64,000 bases of DNA from Pantanalinema sp. GBBB05. GTDB lineage: Bacteria; Cyanobacteriota; Cyanobacteriia; Leptolyngbyales; Leptolyngbyaceae. The translations under genes and the position numbers were made by a program. Below the pieces are notes generated by a model that searched no databases, was not told the DNA's origin, and saw nothing but the letters and a program-made list of their open reading frames with translations. Positions 1 to 8,151 of this stretch are shown here, piece after piece; within the stretch, counting starts at the first letter, position 1; every line of letters starts with the position of its first letter. The stretch lies in the NCBI GenBank assembly GCA_016743235.1, contig VRZD01000001.1:1-64000 (forward strand), in the 5' to 3' direction.

Positions 1-125
1 AAAGCACAGGGGAACAAAAGCAGACCTGACCAGCCGATAAAGACGAAGCGATCGCGCTTGAGCCAGTCATCGAGAACGTCGAACCATCCTCGGGTCGGCT
101 GTGCGCGTCCGACTGCTATGGTCAT
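1..125 (-). CDS. psbD: Photosystem II D2 protein, 5' part only
   Basis: The first 41 codons of psbD are present on the minus strand and the gene runs off the left edge. The translation begins [20 protein letters not shown] and continues with the D2 signature [15 protein letters not shown], which leads into the first membrane helix. D2 is one of the two reaction-centre core subunits of photosystem II in the thylakoid membrane and binds P680 chlorophyll, pheophytin and the QA quinone. The ATG is at 123-125. Whether psbC follows, as is usual, cannot be seen. An HLR1-like direct repeat lies about 115 bases upstream of the start. Confidence 0.96.
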   Translation of the reverse strand, partial: MTIAVGRAQPTRGWFDVLDDWLKRDRFVFIGWSGLLLFPCA

Positions 126-239
126 GGCGTTGAAACTCCGAAATAGATAAGTGCTAGTAAGAATCCACTCTAACCACTTTTCCTCACTCTCTGCCGACAA
201 GATGAAAAATGAGAAAGATGTTCAGAATTGTGAGTAGAG

Positions 240-257
240 TTTACGTTTCTTTACTAA
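240..257 (+). promoter_or_regulatory. Degenerate HLR1-like direct repeat upstream of psbD
   Basis: TTTACGTT and TTTACTAA are separated by 2 bases, giving a 10-base period. The HLR1 element bound by RpaB in cyanobacteria is a pair of (G/T)TTACA(T/A)(T/A) octamers with a 2-base gap. Each half here differs from consensus at the fifth base of TTACA. psbD is a plausible light-regulated target, but the match is imperfect. Confidence 0.3.
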
Positions 258-379
258 TCCCAATTATACGGATATCCCCATCAATTTGCCAGGTGAATGC
301 TTAACATAACTTGAAATTTATTCGAGAGCATGGCTTGTCGCCACCAAACACGAGGTCGAGAAATCCACCCCACCTGCCT

Positions 380-414
380 CATCTGCCCCACCTTCCCTAC
401 CTACCCCATCTCCT
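380..414. repeat. Pyrimidine-rich dispersed repeat, copy A
   Basis: A C/T-rich stretch built from short units such as CCCCACCTTCCCTACCTACC. It is nearly identical (two mismatches and one indel by eye) to 14969-15004. A related unit on the minus strand sits inside rlmN at 35313-35378. The flanking bases 361-425 have the same composition. Such C/T-rich tandem units are common in cyanobacterial intergenic DNA. Confidence 0.6.
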
Positions 415-485
415 AAAACTCCCCGTCCAATCCGCTCGGGATTTGCGATACTTAGAATCGAACGTCCTAATTCATCACTGATTGC

Positions 486-755
486 ATGTTCATTATTGAC
501 TTGACCATTCGGAATACCGCGATGACCTTATCGGTACAGCGCAAGACCCAGGAAGAAGCGGAGGCCGTTTATCAGCAAGTGCTAGAAGCAATCCGATCGG
601 GAGGCAGTAGCTTGCTGGAGCTGACCTGTGATTATCAGGTGGGCAAGAAAGTGAGTGTAGTTAGCAGCGATATTTCAGCCGTGCAACTGTATGAAAAATC
701 CAGTACGGCGACCGCTTCTGGCAGACCGCCTGGTTTCTTTGCTCTAGCAGAATGA
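486..755 (+). CDS. UPF0367 family small conserved protein
   Basis: An 89-residue soluble protein of unknown function. The order of motifs (FIIDLTIRNTAMTLSVQRK, then a helix with EAEAVYQQVLEAI, then LLELTCDYQ and the ending GRPPGFFALAE) matches the short cyanobacterial UPF0367 family as I remember it. No signal peptide or membrane segment is present. Its stop overlaps the start of the next gene (ATGA at 752-755), so the two are very likely translated from one mRNA by coupling. That link to an ABC ATPase is the only functional hint. Confidence 0.8.
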   Translation: MFIIDLTIRNTAMTLSVQRKTQEEAEAVYQQVLEAIRSGGSSLLELTCDYQVGKKVSVVSSDISAVQLYEKSSTATASGRPPGFFALAE

Positions 756-1453
756 GCACAACGCTTGCAGTTGACGATCGCTTTGCGATTCAGGTACACG
801 ATCTCTGTTTTCGCTGGTACAAAGGCGATACAGTGCTGCGATCGTGTAGCCTGAACGTGCCTAGAGGCGAGTTTTGGATGCTGCTGGGCACAAATGGCAG
901 CGGCAAATCAACCTTATTGCGGCTATTAGCTGGCTTATTACAGGCACAGTCCGGTGAGATTAAACCGATGCCCCGCTGCGGCTTCGTATTCCAAAATCCC
1001 GATCATCAGTTAGTTATGCCTACTGTAGGCGCGGATGTCGCCTTTGGGCTGGTAGAAGAACACTTGCCCCCTGACCAACTGCAAGCTCGGGTGGCAGAAG
1101 CCCTAGATGCCGTGAACTTGCTGCCATTAATTCGCCGTCCGATTTATGCCCTCAGCGGTGGTCAGAAACAACGAGTGGCCATTGCTGGCGCGATCGCCCG
1201 ACATTGTGAAGTCTTGTTACTAGATGAACCAACGGCGTTACTGGATCCCGACAGCCAACTGGAATTAGTGGCTCAGGTGCAAAAGTTAGTCAAAAGCCGG
1301 AATTTGACGGCCCTCTGGGTGACTCATCGCCTGGATGAATTAGATTACTGCGATGGTGCATTCCTGCTAGAGCAAGGCAAAGTCGTGGATCAAGGCGATC
1401 CACAACGCTTGCGACAGCGCCTGATGCAACTACCAATCACCAGTGAACAGTGA
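752..1453 (+). CDS. ABC transporter ATP-binding protein, ECF/CbiO-like
   Basis: A 233-residue ATPase subunit with all ABC motifs: Walker A LGTNGSGKST near residue 45, Q-loop in FVFQNPDHQ, signature LSGGQKQR, Walker B EVLLLDEPT and switch histidine in VTHRLDEL. The Q-loop FQNPDHQ is typical of energy-coupling factor (CbiO/EcfA) ATPases for cobalt, nickel or vitamin uptake. No transmembrane EcfT, substrate-binding S component or permease lies beside it, so the partner must be encoded elsewhere. It is coupled by a 4-base overlap to the UPF0367 gene. Substrate unknown. Confidence 0.9.
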   Translation: MSTTLAVDDRFAIQVHDLCFRWYKGDTVLRSCSLNVPRGEFWMLLGTNGSGKSTLLRLLAGLLQAQSGEIKPMPRCGFVFQNPDHQLVMPTVGADVAFGLVEEHLPPDQLQARVAEALDAVNLLPLIRRPIYALSGGQKQRVAIAGAIARHCEVLLLDEPTALLDPDSQLELVAQVQKLVKSRNLTALWVTHRLDELDYCDGAFLLEQGKVVDQGDPQRLRQRLMQLPITSEQ

Positions 1454-1548
1454 CCAATTGTTACTTGTAACACAGCGTAATCACTTGCTTAAGTATTAAG
1501 ATTGATTGAAAATCTGATTATGCTCGTGTAAAAGTTTCAGGTGTTCCC

Positions 1549-2100
1549 ATGCCGCGATCGTCTCCGCAGGCACTGCTATTTGTAGACGGCTATAACGTAG
1601 TCGGGCATTGGGCTGACTTGAAACAGGTTCGCGATCGTCTCGGGCTAGAGGAAGCCCGACGCAAGCTGGTTGAAGCCTTAGCCAACTACAGTGCTTACCA
1701 GGGCTACGACACCCGGATTGTGTTTGATGCTCAATATCAAGACACCTGTGGCAGTCGGGAAATTATTACCCGCAACCTGAGTATTCATTACACCGATTTT
1801 GGGCAAACCGCAGACACGTTTATTGAAAAATCCTGCGCTGATTTTCGCTACGACATGCGCAAGTTTCATCAACGCCTGATTGTGGCGACCTCCGATCGCG
1901 CTCAACAATTGACTGTAGTAGGGTATGGGGCAGAATGGATGTCGGCAGAACGACTAGCTGCTGATGTAGAAATGATTGCTTGCCGAGTTCAGCGCCAACA
2001 GAAACCTGCCCGCAAAACTCCGAATCGATTGCTGGCTCATTCCCTTGATCCGATCGCGCAACAGCGGCTGTCAGATTTACGGATGGGAAAGTTGCGGTGA
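1549..2100 (+). CDS. NYN domain (YacP/Rae1-like) endoribonuclease
   Basis: A 183-residue protein with the NYN/PIN-like fold of the YacP family. The N-terminal LLFVDGYNVVGHW gives the first conserved acidic residue, followed by RIVFDAQYQ, the family stretch FTDFGQTADTFIEK in the variant YTDFGQTADTFIEK, and VATSDRAQQ near the end. Bacillus Rae1 (YacP) is a ribosome-associated endonuclease that cuts mRNA in the A site. The acidic residues expected for catalysis are present. The role in cyanobacteria is inferred from the family only. The gene stands alone in its strand run, with 95 bases before the start. Confidence 0.85.
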   Translation: MPRSSPQALLFVDGYNVVGHWADLKQVRDRLGLEEARRKLVEALANYSAYQGYDTRIVFDAQYQDTCGSREIITRNLSIHYTDFGQTADTFIEKSCADFRYDMRKFHQRLIVATSDRAQQLTVVGYGAEWMSAERLAADVEMIACRVQRQQKPARKTPNRLLAHSLDPIAQQRLSDLRMGKLR

Positions 2101-2185
2101 ACTGATGACGAACTCGCTTCAACTTCTAGAACTGACAGTATGATGGGGGCACAGGATCCCCAAGCTGCTGTATAGGGTCGTTACT

Positions 2186-3523
2186 ATGGCATTGCGTACA
2201 AGCCTCATCCGAGGGTTAATCAGTTCGATCGTGGTTCTAGGTTGGCAAGGATGGGCATACCAAACTCCGGTTAGGGCAGAGGGAGTGGAGGCAAATCTCC
2301 ACGATCGGCAGATTGCCCAAACTCCAATCCCCTCAGTACGTCAGGAACCTGCTCCAGTTTATCCACCGACGGCTCCTCCCCCTCGCCAATATCCACTCCC
2401 AAACCAGCGTCAGACGGAACAGGAGCAGACGATCGGGGTTGATTACCGGATTAGTGCCTTACAGCCTGACAGTTCTCGAAACTTATGGGTTGCCTCCTGG
2501 CAAGGCTTGGCACAAATTGATCCTAATACTGGGCAGATTCTGAAGCGGATTAGTTTACCCAACATCACCGTCGGAGCACTGGCACAAGATCGCAGTGGAC
2601 GGATCTGGGTGGGGAGCTATGAAGGATTAGTACGCGTTGATCCACGTAACGGACAGTTGACAGCCCAAAATTTTGCCCTACCCTCAAACCGGATACTATC
2701 GCTGTTAGTGGATAAACGGGGTTATCTTTGGGTCGGAACCGATGCAGGATTAGTCTTAATTAGTCCCGATCGCGGTCTGATTATGACCACCGTGAAGAAT
2801 CTGCCCGGCGTCAGCGCCAATGCCCTTACCTTAGACACAAAAGGTAATCTCTGGGTTGGAACGCTCGATGGCATGGTACGAATCAACACAGCCAGTGGTT
2901 TCATTATGCAGCGGATCACTGATCTACCCGGAACCACAGTGCAGACCCTAGCCACCAATGCGAATGGCACGATCTGGGCAGGGACACCCAACGCTTTATT
3001 GGAGTTAGATTTCGGTTACGGTCCCGAACCGCCGCCGCCTGCCCCTAAACCAGCCGCGAAACCAGCCACAACCCGGAAACCTCCTGCTCAACTCCGCCGA
3101 TCGTCAACCCGAGCGACCAGTCGGGTCGCCACTCGTCCAGCCCGGAAACCCACCCAAACGGCGAAACCAAAACCACAACAACGATCGGCATCGACGGCTA
3201 AACCCTCACTACCCCTGCTAGAAAGCTCGCCCCCCCCGAAACTGCGATCGGTAACTCAACTGCAAGGGCGGAATATTACAGCGCTACGCTTTGATAAAAC
3301 CAATCGCCTCTGGGTTGGTACAGGCAATGGTTTAGTCCGGGTTAACCCCGCCAATGGAGCTGTTGAGGGGGAGATTAGCAATTTACCATCTGCCCAAATC
3401 TTTTCGTTAGCGGCGGATACAGGCAACAAACTCTGGGTTGGCACAGGACAAGGGCTTGCCTGGGTGAGTATGAGCACTTACCAGATTGGGGTTCACAATA
3501 CGTTTTTCCCGGTCAAGCAGTAG
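2186..3523 (+). CDS. Secreted two-component-regulator-type beta-propeller protein
   Basis: 445 residues with an N-terminal signal peptide (hydrophobic ISSIVVLGWQGWAY, likely cut near AEG at residue 33). Seven short blades follow, each with an NLWVGT..GLVRVDP..G core: about five between residues 95 and 285 and two near 390-440. This is the Reg_prop type repeat. A Pro/Ala/Lys/Arg-rich linker of about 90 residues (roughly 285-370) splits the propeller between blades five and six. No kinase or DNA-binding domain is attached, unlike the classical sensors, so it is probably a stand-alone periplasmic binding or scaffold protein. Its ligand is unknown. Confidence 0.8.
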   Translation: MALRTSLIRGLISSIVVLGWQGWAYQTPVRAEGVEANLHDRQIAQTPIPSVRQEPAPVYPPTAPPPRQYPLPNQRQTEQEQTIGVDYRISALQPDSSRNLWVASWQGLAQIDPNTGQILKRISLPNITVGALAQDRSGRIWVGSYEGLVRVDPRNGQLTAQNFALPSNRILSLLVDKRGYLWVGTDAGLVLISPDRGLIMTTVKNLPGVSANALTLDTKGNLWVGTLDGMVRINTASGFIMQRITDLPGTTVQTLATNANGTIWAGTPNALLELDFGYGPEPPPPAPKPAAKPATTRKPPAQLRRSSTRATSRVATRPARKPTQTAKPKPQQRSASTAKPSLPLLESSPPPKLRSVTQLQGRNITALRFDKTNRLWVGTGNGLVRVNPANGAVEGEISNLPSAQIFSLAADTGNKLWVGTGQGLAWVSMSTYQIGVHNTFFPVKQ

Positions 3524-3638
3524 TTCTGGACGATCGCATGTAGAACAGGTGGTCTAGGGTGTAGGGTGTGAATAGGTGAGTTGAAACAGCAAGATATGGT
3601 GTTTGCCTCACTTGTTTCCCTACATCCTGGACTCTCTC

Positions 3639-4424
3639 ATGGCATTAACGACTTGGCAGTTGAAGCAATATAAACAACAAGGACGCCCGATCGTGGCGTT
3701 GACCGCTTGGGATTATGCGTTTGCCCACATTCTGGATCAAGCTGGCGTCGATCTGATCCTGATTGGGGATTCGCTGGCAATGGTGGCATTGGGCTATGAA
3801 ACTACTTTGCCGATTACCTTAGATGAAATGCTGCATCACGCAAAGGCGGTGCGGCGGGCAGTCAACCATGCCCTACTGGTGTGTGATTTACCGTTTATGA
3901 CCTATCAAGAAAGTGTGCAGCAAGCCTTACATTCGGCGGGACGAGTGCTGAAAGAAACGGGCATTCAAGCCGTCAAACTAGAAGGGGGCAATCCGCTGAT
4001 GGCGGAAACGGTGGCTCATTTAGTCCAAGCCGGTATCCCGGTGATGGGGCATGTGGGACTAACGCCGCAATCTGTGCATCACCTGGGCTATCGGCAACAA
4101 GGGAAATCTGCCGCTGCTGCCGAACGGATTCTTGATGAAGCGATCGCGCTCGAACAAGCGGGAGCCTTCGCGATCGTGCTGGAACATATTCCTGCCGAGT
4201 TGGCAGACCAGATTACCCACAAACTGACCATTCCGACGATCGGAATTGGGGCAGGCAGTCATTGTGATGGGCAGGTATTAGTCACCGCCGATCTATTGGG
4301 GTTGTCTGATCGCATTCCACCCTTCGCCAAACTGTATGCCAACCTACGTGAGACGGTGACTCAAGCAGTACAGGTTTTTGGTAGTGAAGTTCGAGAAGGC
4401 AAGTTTCCCAGTCGTGAACCGTAA
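3639..4424 (+). CDS. panB: 3-methyl-2-oxobutanoate hydroxymethyltransferase
   Basis: PanB transfers a hydroxymethyl group from 5,10-methylene-tetrahydrofolate to alpha-ketoisovalerate, making ketopantoate for pantothenate and coenzyme A. Family motifs are clear: [10 protein letters not shown], the metal-binding [36 protein letters not shown] and IGIGAG. The ATG at 3639 ([12 protein letters not shown]) gives 261 residues, the normal length; a TTG 36 bases upstream is also in frame but adds a tail unlike the family. No panC lies adjacent. Confidence 0.95.
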   Translation: MALTTWQLKQYKQQGRPIVALTAWDYAFAHILDQAGVDLILIGDSLAMVALGYETTLPITLDEMLHHAKAVRRAVNHALLVCDLPFMTYQESVQQALHSAGRVLKETGIQAVKLEGGNPLMAETVAHLVQAGIPVMGHVGLTPQSVHHLGYRQQGKSAAAAERILDEAIALEQAGAFAIVLEHIPAELADQITHKLTIPTIGIGAGSHCDGQVLVTADLLGLSDRIPPFAKLYANLRETVTQAVQVFGSEVREGKFPSREP

Positions 4425-4478
4425 CGCCATCACCCATCTGCAGTCATCAATGCCATTGCCCTCAAAACAGTTCATTAG

Positions 4479-4859
4479 TTATTGAATTTTTTCGGTCAAC
4501 GGTTGGCAAAAACGATCGACTCCGGTTTTGATCACAAAAATGGCAACAGGAGTCGCCAGTTTCAAGGGCAGGCTCGTTTGAGCCGCGAAGGTGGTCAGCG
4601 TATCAGCGGTTAAACCATCTTCGAGTAGCTCTTTTAACTCGGCTTGGCAAATCACATGCCGCCAGCGTTTCGCTAACCCGTCAATCCAGCGATCGTTGGT
4701 GGAAGGTTCCTGCCCCACCTGGATCGCCAGGGCGATCGCGGCATCTTCCAGGTCGCCCTCACAGTCAGAGATTTCATCTAGGGCTTTCAGGGCTTCTGGA
4801 TACGCAGTAAATTCAGCCCGAAACTGCTCAATTTCTTCAGGCGTAATTGTAATATTCAT
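4479..4859 (-). CDS. Conserved hypothetical protein, acidic, 126 aa
   Basis: Not assigned to a named family. It begins MNITITPEEIEQFRAEFTAY and has an acidic helical first half (DEISDCEGDLEDAAIALAIQ) and a C-terminal hydrophobic helix (LKLATPVAIFVIKTGVDRFC). No signal peptide or clear membrane anchor is present. It lies 32 bases downstream of the squalene/phytoene synthase gene on the same strand and converges on panB. The ORF is well formed and looks like a cyanobacterial conserved protein; function unknown. Confidence 0.65.
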   Translation of the reverse strand: MNITITPEEIEQFRAEFTAYPEALKALDEISDCEGDLEDAAIALAIQVGQEPSTNDRWIDGLAKRWRHVICQAELKELLEDGLTADTLTTFAAQTSLPLKLATPVAIFVIKTGVDRFCQPLTEKIQ

Positions 4860-4891
4860 GGATTAAGGTACTGGGGTGCTCTACCGCTAGT

Positions 4892-5713
4892 TTATCGAGA
4901 ACTATTCGTTACCTGTTCAACTAAGGCAATCACCGCACTGCGACTCAGCTTTTCCTCTCCTTGGGATAAAGCATTCAGGGTGGCGTGGGCAAGGGCTAGC
5001 GGAATCCGGCAAAAGTCTAGGGCTGGTCCTACCGGTAAGGCCTCTGTATAAGCATCCGCAAAAGCTAAGTTCCGCCGGGCATAGGTTTGCATTTTCTCTA
5101 GATCCCAGTCAGGTGGGAAGAAAGAAACGCCCCGCCGCTGATCCTCATGATGATTGCGCAGAATATTGACGGCTTGCAATCCTCGTCCAAAGCCGATCGC
5201 ATGTAAGCGATTAGTTTTGGTGCAGTCGTACCATGTCCATAAGTCCGATAACAGTAAGCCGACAGCGCCAGCCACACTAAAGGTATAACGATCGAGATCT
5301 GCCTCTGTTTCTACATGCCAGTTGGTTTCTGCCCAATACGCCATCCGGTCGGACATAGCCGCAGTAGCATCCCAAATGCGAGGGGCAATCGATTCTGGTG
5401 CTAGTGATGCCCATTCCCCAACCCGCAGACTAACTTCGGGTAACACATCGCTATAGGCTTGCAGCCGGGTAGTGAGGGTATCCGCCGTGAAGCGATCGGT
5501 CGCGGCTTGCAATTCCAGACTAATGATTTTTAATAGCTTTGCTTTTAATGAATTATCCAGCGTTGGATGATCCTCAATTTCATCGATCGCCCGCATACAT
5601 AGATAGGCAGATGCTACGGCTTCCTGTAGCCCAGCGGGTAAACGGCTAATCGGAATATAAAACGTTCGGCTCGTTTCCGCTAAAACTGTCAATGCATCTC
5701 TGCATAATTCCAT
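4892..5713 (-). CDS. Squalene/phytoene synthase family protein
   Basis: A trans-isoprenyl diphosphate synthase that condenses two prenyl diphosphates head to head. The first Asp-rich motif is RAIDEIEDHP and the second part is seen around RNHHEDQRRGVSFFPPDW, with the Tyr-rich SRTFYIPISRLP at the N terminus. The ATG at 5713 is preceded by GAGGAG at 8 bases; a TTG 15 bases further upstream is less likely. At 273 residues it is short for the family. Two routes are possible, squalene (hopanoids) or phytoene (carotenoids). Its sequence resembles the cyanobacterial squalene synthase group more than crtB, which normally neighbours crtP. Confidence 0.8.
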   Translation of the reverse strand: MELCRDALTVLAETSRTFYIPISRLPAGLQEAVASAYLCMRAIDEIEDHPTLDNSLKAKLLKIISLELQAATDRFTADTLTTRLQAYSDVLPEVSLRVGEWASLAPESIAPRIWDATAAMSDRMAYWAETNWHVETEADLDRYTFSVAGAVGLLLSDLWTWYDCTKTNRLHAIGFGRGLQAVNILRNHHEDQRRGVSFFPPDWDLEKMQTYARRNLAFADAYTEALPVGPALDFCRIPLALAHATLNALSQGEEKLSRSAVIALVEQVTNSSR

Positions 5714-6189
5714 CGATCCACTCCTCAACCGGCTACACCAAGTTCGCTCTAAAATATATCCCTCTTTCGGAACTTTTGCGGAGATTGCTCCAGAATCTCA
5801 GTTCAATTTGAACCTCGATCGAGTGTCTCCCCGGCGCAAATCGTACCCTGATTAGAACTTAGATACTGAGGGTTTGTCTAGCAATCCGGATAGTTGCTGC
5901 CGCCATTTTGGCTGGACTGCCGGGGATAAGACGTGCAATACGTTACATTGCCACTCATTTAGCTACTACAATTGATAGATTTAATTTTCGAGCCAGCGGC
6001 TTCGCGTCCAGGAGCAGTGACTCAGCCCAGCAGGAAAATCACATTAGGGACTGCCCTACTCACACAATCTCTATTCCAGCCTCCGTCAGACCTCATCAAC
6101 CAGTACTTGATAAGAATGGTCAAGAGCAGGCATTTAACTGGTTTCAGGTCCAATAAATTCGATATTAAGAAAGCCTTAATTTCTAAGGA
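5714..6189. other. Gene-free region upstream of squalene/phytoene synthase
   Basis: About 475 bases between the start of the prenyl synthase gene and the end of the glycosyltransferase gene. Two overlapping plus-strand ORFs of 73-82 codons exist (5908-6156 and 5972-6193), but neither has a ribosome binding site, recognisable motif or normal composition, so I do not call them. I see no strong hairpin. Confidence 0.6.
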
Positions 6190-6957
6190 TTAATCCGCCT
6201 GAATATATTGCTCGATCGCTGGACCAAAGATTGGGACTAATAGAAAGGTAGGCAATAAATATTGAGGGTAGATGAGCGAAATGTTTTTTTGATGAATGAT
6301 ATGTAACACCAGCCCTTCTTGATCTGCCCAATACGCTGCTTGATGTCCACTTTGAATGATTTGTTGTACAAATTGATAATCTTCACCAAAATGCACATTG
6401 TTAAACTTTAACGTCTCAAAAATCCTTTTACGATATATATAAGAAAAGCCAAATCCCCACAGGGTTGGTTCCACCCATTCCGCCTCATCTTCTGGCGATA
6501 TCCCATCCGTGTAAATTACTTCTAAATCTTCTCGGGGCGCAACTTTAAAGTGACATTTGCCCACTTTAGTAGTATCCCAATAGAAAAAACTTTGTTCATT
6601 CTGAGCATAGGCATACCAACCACTTAAGGTCATAAAATCATAATCATTCAATACTGCCAAACTACGGGCAATATAGGTTGGAGCATAGAAATCATCATCA
6701 TCAAAATGGGCAATAATTTCTCCCGTTGCCTGCTGAATTAACTGATTGCGTTTTTCTCCAGTTGATAAGCGGCGATCGGAGTAAATATAGGTCACATCTG
6801 GATCAGATAAGGCTTGAAAAAACTCAGATGGTTGAGCACTATCATCTAACACTAATAGTTCCTTGTCAGGATGAGTTTGGGAGCGAAAACAATCATATAA
6901 ATTCCTGAGATTACCTTCTCGCTGCTGATACGTCGGCGTAATTACACTAACTTTCAT
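6190..6957 (-). CDS. Glycosyltransferase family 2
   Basis: 255 residues with a GT-A nucleotide-sugar fold: N-terminal VSVITPTYQQ, the donor-binding LLVLDDS, and the metal-binding acidic cluster IIAHFDDDDFYAP near residue 90. A later WVEPTLWGFGFSYIYRK segment fits the acceptor-side region. There are no transmembrane segments, so it is a cytosolic or peripheral enzyme that moves a sugar onto a glycan, lipid or protein. No other polysaccharide genes are adjacent, and donor and acceptor cannot be inferred. The local sequence is more AT-rich than neighbouring genes, a possible sign of transfer. Confidence 0.85.
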   Translation of the reverse strand: MKVSVITPTYQQREGNLRNLYDCFRSQTHPDKELLVLDDSAQPSEFFQALSDPDVTYIYSDRRLSTGEKRNQLIQQATGEIIAHFDDDDFYAPTYIARSLAVLNDYDFMTLSGWYAYAQNEQSFFYWDTTKVGKCHFKVAPREDLEVIYTDGISPEDEAEWVEPTLWGFGFSYIYRKRIFETLKFNNVHFGEDYQFVQQIIQSGHQAAYWADQEGLVLHIIHQKNISLIYPQYLLPTFLLVPIFGPAIEQYIQAD

Positions 6958-6989
6958 GCCATCTTAGCCAGCTAATTGAATCAACGTTG

Positions 6990-8066
6990 CTAGCTGATTG
7001 TAGCCTCAGTTTCTTGTTCTGAATACGTGCCAAATGGTGTATTCAGAGTAGGAACAGACTTCAGAAACGAGCCAGTCAGTAATAATATGGTTTTTGGATC
7101 TAAATTTCCGGTTTGGTCGAGCCGCATTGCCGTCTGAAATTTGCGGATCGCTTGCTGAATATCGGCAGAAGCAGGATTTAGATAACCCAAAGTTTTCAAA
7201 TACTCAGCCGCCCGATCGAGCGTTAACTGATCATCACCAGGACGAAAAATTGGTACATATTCTTGCCGCCAAATTTGGGCAAACTGTTGCCGATCGAGCA
7301 CAAAAATCTTACCTCGGGCTGGATCACCAATCACCGCTCGATTGTTATCCATCGCTAACAGCGCCACCGCATGAGGAAGTCGGCGATCGCCATTTAACCA
7401 CACTCCTAATACCCCAGGGCGATTGATCCGTTGCATTTGCTCCCAACTGGGAGAAAGCTCCGTGCCCTCCATACCCAACTCTCGGGCTGCCACAATTAAC
7501 TGCGGCATCGATGTGCCTAATCGACTGGTGCCTGCCAGTTTTGCCACACTTGCTTCCGTGGCATTAATCCCCCAACGCCGTAACACCGTGGCTAAGGCAG
7601 CTGGGGCACAACTGCTCATCGAGGTTTGTTGAAAAACCCCATTCGGTTGCAGGTTGTTCACTAGCTCTGGATAGATAGGAGCCAGAAAGTAGGATTCAGC
7701 TACGCCAAAGCCTGCTAGTCCCAGTAGCCCAACTAACGCTACAGCCACTACCTGAAGGCGAGCCGTCTTCCAGGTAATGATCGAGGCAAGCCCACAAAAC
7801 CCCAGGAGGACAATGCGCAGAATACTCCAGGTCACTTGCATCCCATAAACCCGCCACTCGATCGGTAATACAGGTAATTGGGGGAGATTCAACGCCAGAA
7901 CCACTAAAGCAATATATAGTCCCAAAAACAAGACAGAGAGGAAGTGGTTGCCTTTGAATAAATCATTCGCGGTGGCTCCTTTACGAAGCAATACCCGACC
8001 TATGGACATGCCCCAGCGAAATGCTAGTCCACCCAGCAACAACGTGATGATGAATTCTAAGCGCAT
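6990..8066 (-). CDS. Membrane-anchored C39-like cysteine peptidase with PG-binding tail
   Basis: 358 residues in three parts. Residues 1-125 hold about four hydrophobic helices. Residues 140-280 look like a papain-fold C39 domain with SSCAPAALATVLRRWG (catalytic Cys), LPHAVALLAMD (His) and VIGDPARG (Asp). Residues 290-335 resemble a peptidoglycan-binding type 1 module (AAEYLKTLGYLNPA, IRKFQTAMRLDQTG). Classical C39 domains sit on bacteriocin-exporting ABC transporters; here there is no ATPase and no leader-peptide gene nearby. The substrate is unknown. It ends 32 bases upstream of the glycosyltransferase gene on the same strand. Confidence 0.75.
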   Translation of the reverse strand: MRLEFIITLLLGGLAFRWGMSIGRVLLRKGATANDLFKGNHFLSVLFLGLYIALVVLALNLPQLPVLPIEWRVYGMQVTWSILRIVLLGFCGLASIITWKTARLQVVAVALVGLLGLAGFGVAESYFLAPIYPELVNNLQPNGVFQQTSMSSCAPAALATVLRRWGINATEASVAKLAGTSRLGTSMPQLIVAARELGMEGTELSPSWEQMQRINRPGVLGVWLNGDRRLPHAVALLAMDNNRAVIGDPARGKIFVLDRQQFAQIWRQEYVPIFRPGDDQLTLDRAAEYLKTLGYLNPASADIQQAIRKFQTAMRLDQTGNLDPKTILLLTGSFLKSVPTLNTPFGTYSEQETEATIS

Positions 8067-8151
8067 GCGTCTAGACTGAAACTTGAGTTTTTAGATAGAA
8101 ACACTTGTTTCTAGCCTAACTTCGCAATCCCTGACACCGCTTTTTTCCTGA

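Larger units (their letters stand above)
126..485. other. Intergenic region between psbD and UPF0367 gene
   Basis: No convincing gene is visible in these 360 bases. The region should hold the psbD promoter and leader on the minus strand. Two things can be pointed to: a 10-base-spaced TTTAC direct repeat at 240-257 that resembles a degenerate HLR1 motif, and a pyrimidine-rich repeat at 380-414 that recurs almost unchanged near 14969-15004. Confidence 0.7.

Noticed and set aside
5908-6193. Two overlapping plus-strand ORFs (82 and 73 codons) in the gap after the squalene/phytoene synthase gene
   Set aside because: They overlap each other in different frames, lack a ribosome binding site and have no recognisable motif or plausible composition.
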